This document shows positions 39,019 to 39,087 of a stretch of 39,087 bases of DNA, in pieces. The notes beneath the pieces were generated by a model. It did no database searches. It was not told the DNA's origin and was given only the letters and a program-made list of their open reading frames with translations. The stretch spans positions 1 through 39,087 of the forward strand of contig JAPPII010000099.1 of the NCBI GenBank assembly GCA_028820845.1, in the 5' to 3' direction. Each line of letters opens with the position of its first letter. Positions within the stretch are counted from its first letter, which is position 1. The DNA is from Candidatus Poribacteria bacterium. Lineage in GTDB: Bacteria; Poribacteria; WGA-4E; WGA-3G. Both the position numbers and the translations under genes were made by a program.

Positions 39019-39087
39019 TAATATAAATATAGCTGACATTTATCAAAGTTGTGGTCCGACTACTAAAAGCGTTGCCTAAGAGCGTAT

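Noticed and set aside
1..39087. General recoding of TGA to an amino acid
   Set aside because: Several well-supported genes end naturally at TGA, so only the single TGA at 2217 needs special reading.
1..39087. tRNA, rRNA or CRISPR arrays
   Set aside because: I found no cloverleaf with conserved tRNA motifs, no rRNA-like stretch and no spaced repeats in the intergenic regions; a dedicated scan was not possible.

Overview
The window looks like a chromosomal piece of an uncultured, sponge- or marine-associated Gram-negative bacterium, most likely a member of Candidatus Poribacteria. This is an inference from gene content: LamG proteins, WD40 repeats joined to cohesin/dockerin and a C-terminal sorting domain, several phytanoyl-CoA-dioxygenase-like proteins, Gfo/Idh/MocA dehydrogenases, a sulfatase, two DUF6785/6784-type membrane proteins, and many hairpin-forming intergenic repeats. 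TolC, a PorV-like protein and lipoprotein/signal peptides imply an outer membrane. TGA is a normal stop here (for example at 949, 20130, 25260), with one clear exception.

Layout. 1-4395 (+): a LamG protein, a PhyH oxygenase, a selenocysteine peroxiredoxin-like lipoprotein interrupted by an in-frame TGA at 2217-2219, a sugar isomerase/epimerase-like TIM barrel and an SGNH hydrolase. 4597-7241 (-): a tight LamG / Gfo-Idh / LamG operon. 7242-12739 (+): a gene-free stretch with a possible IS200/IS605-like relic, a Ycf48-like beta-propeller, then TolC and a membrane-fusion adaptor with no pump beside them. 12996-19744 (+): an L-arabinokinase-like GHMP kinase, a DUF6785/6784 membrane protein, a PorV-like outer-membrane protein and a WD40-cohesin-dockerin-sorting-domain protein. 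19891-20453 (+): an antitoxin and MazF/PemK toxin pair with a palindrome in its promoter. 20522-20651: a MITE-like element. 20729-22600 (+): a WD40-metzincin fusion. 22624-24323 (-): an enolase-superfamily enzyme and a small membrane protein behind a consensus sigma70 promoter. 24607-25966 (+): a LON-domain protein and a CDP-alcohol phosphatidyltransferase. 26011-31693 (+): two divergent PhyH-like paralogues, a coiled-coil membrane protein, a sulfatase, a (beta/alpha)8 protein and a second isomerase-like TIM barrel. 31718-34535 (-): a second DUF6785/6784 protein and an ABC-2-like permease. 34649-38948 (+): another Gfo/Idh protein, then tatA, tatC, a zinc-ribbon coiled-coil protein, a cupin and pgeF.

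The accessory part reads as scavenging of sugars or sulfated polymers: sulfatase, esterase-like SGNH, sugar dehydrogenases, isomerases, sugar kinase, enolase-superfamily dehydratase/epimerase and candidate transporters. Secreted LamG, propeller and cohesin/dockerin proteins probably handle surface binding. The Tat, pgeF, LON and phospholipid genes are housekeeping. The strongest observation is the predicted selenoprotein at 1902-2546, where the TGA is followed by a SECIS-like hairpin at 2234-2250. All function calls were made by reading the sequence, with no database search.
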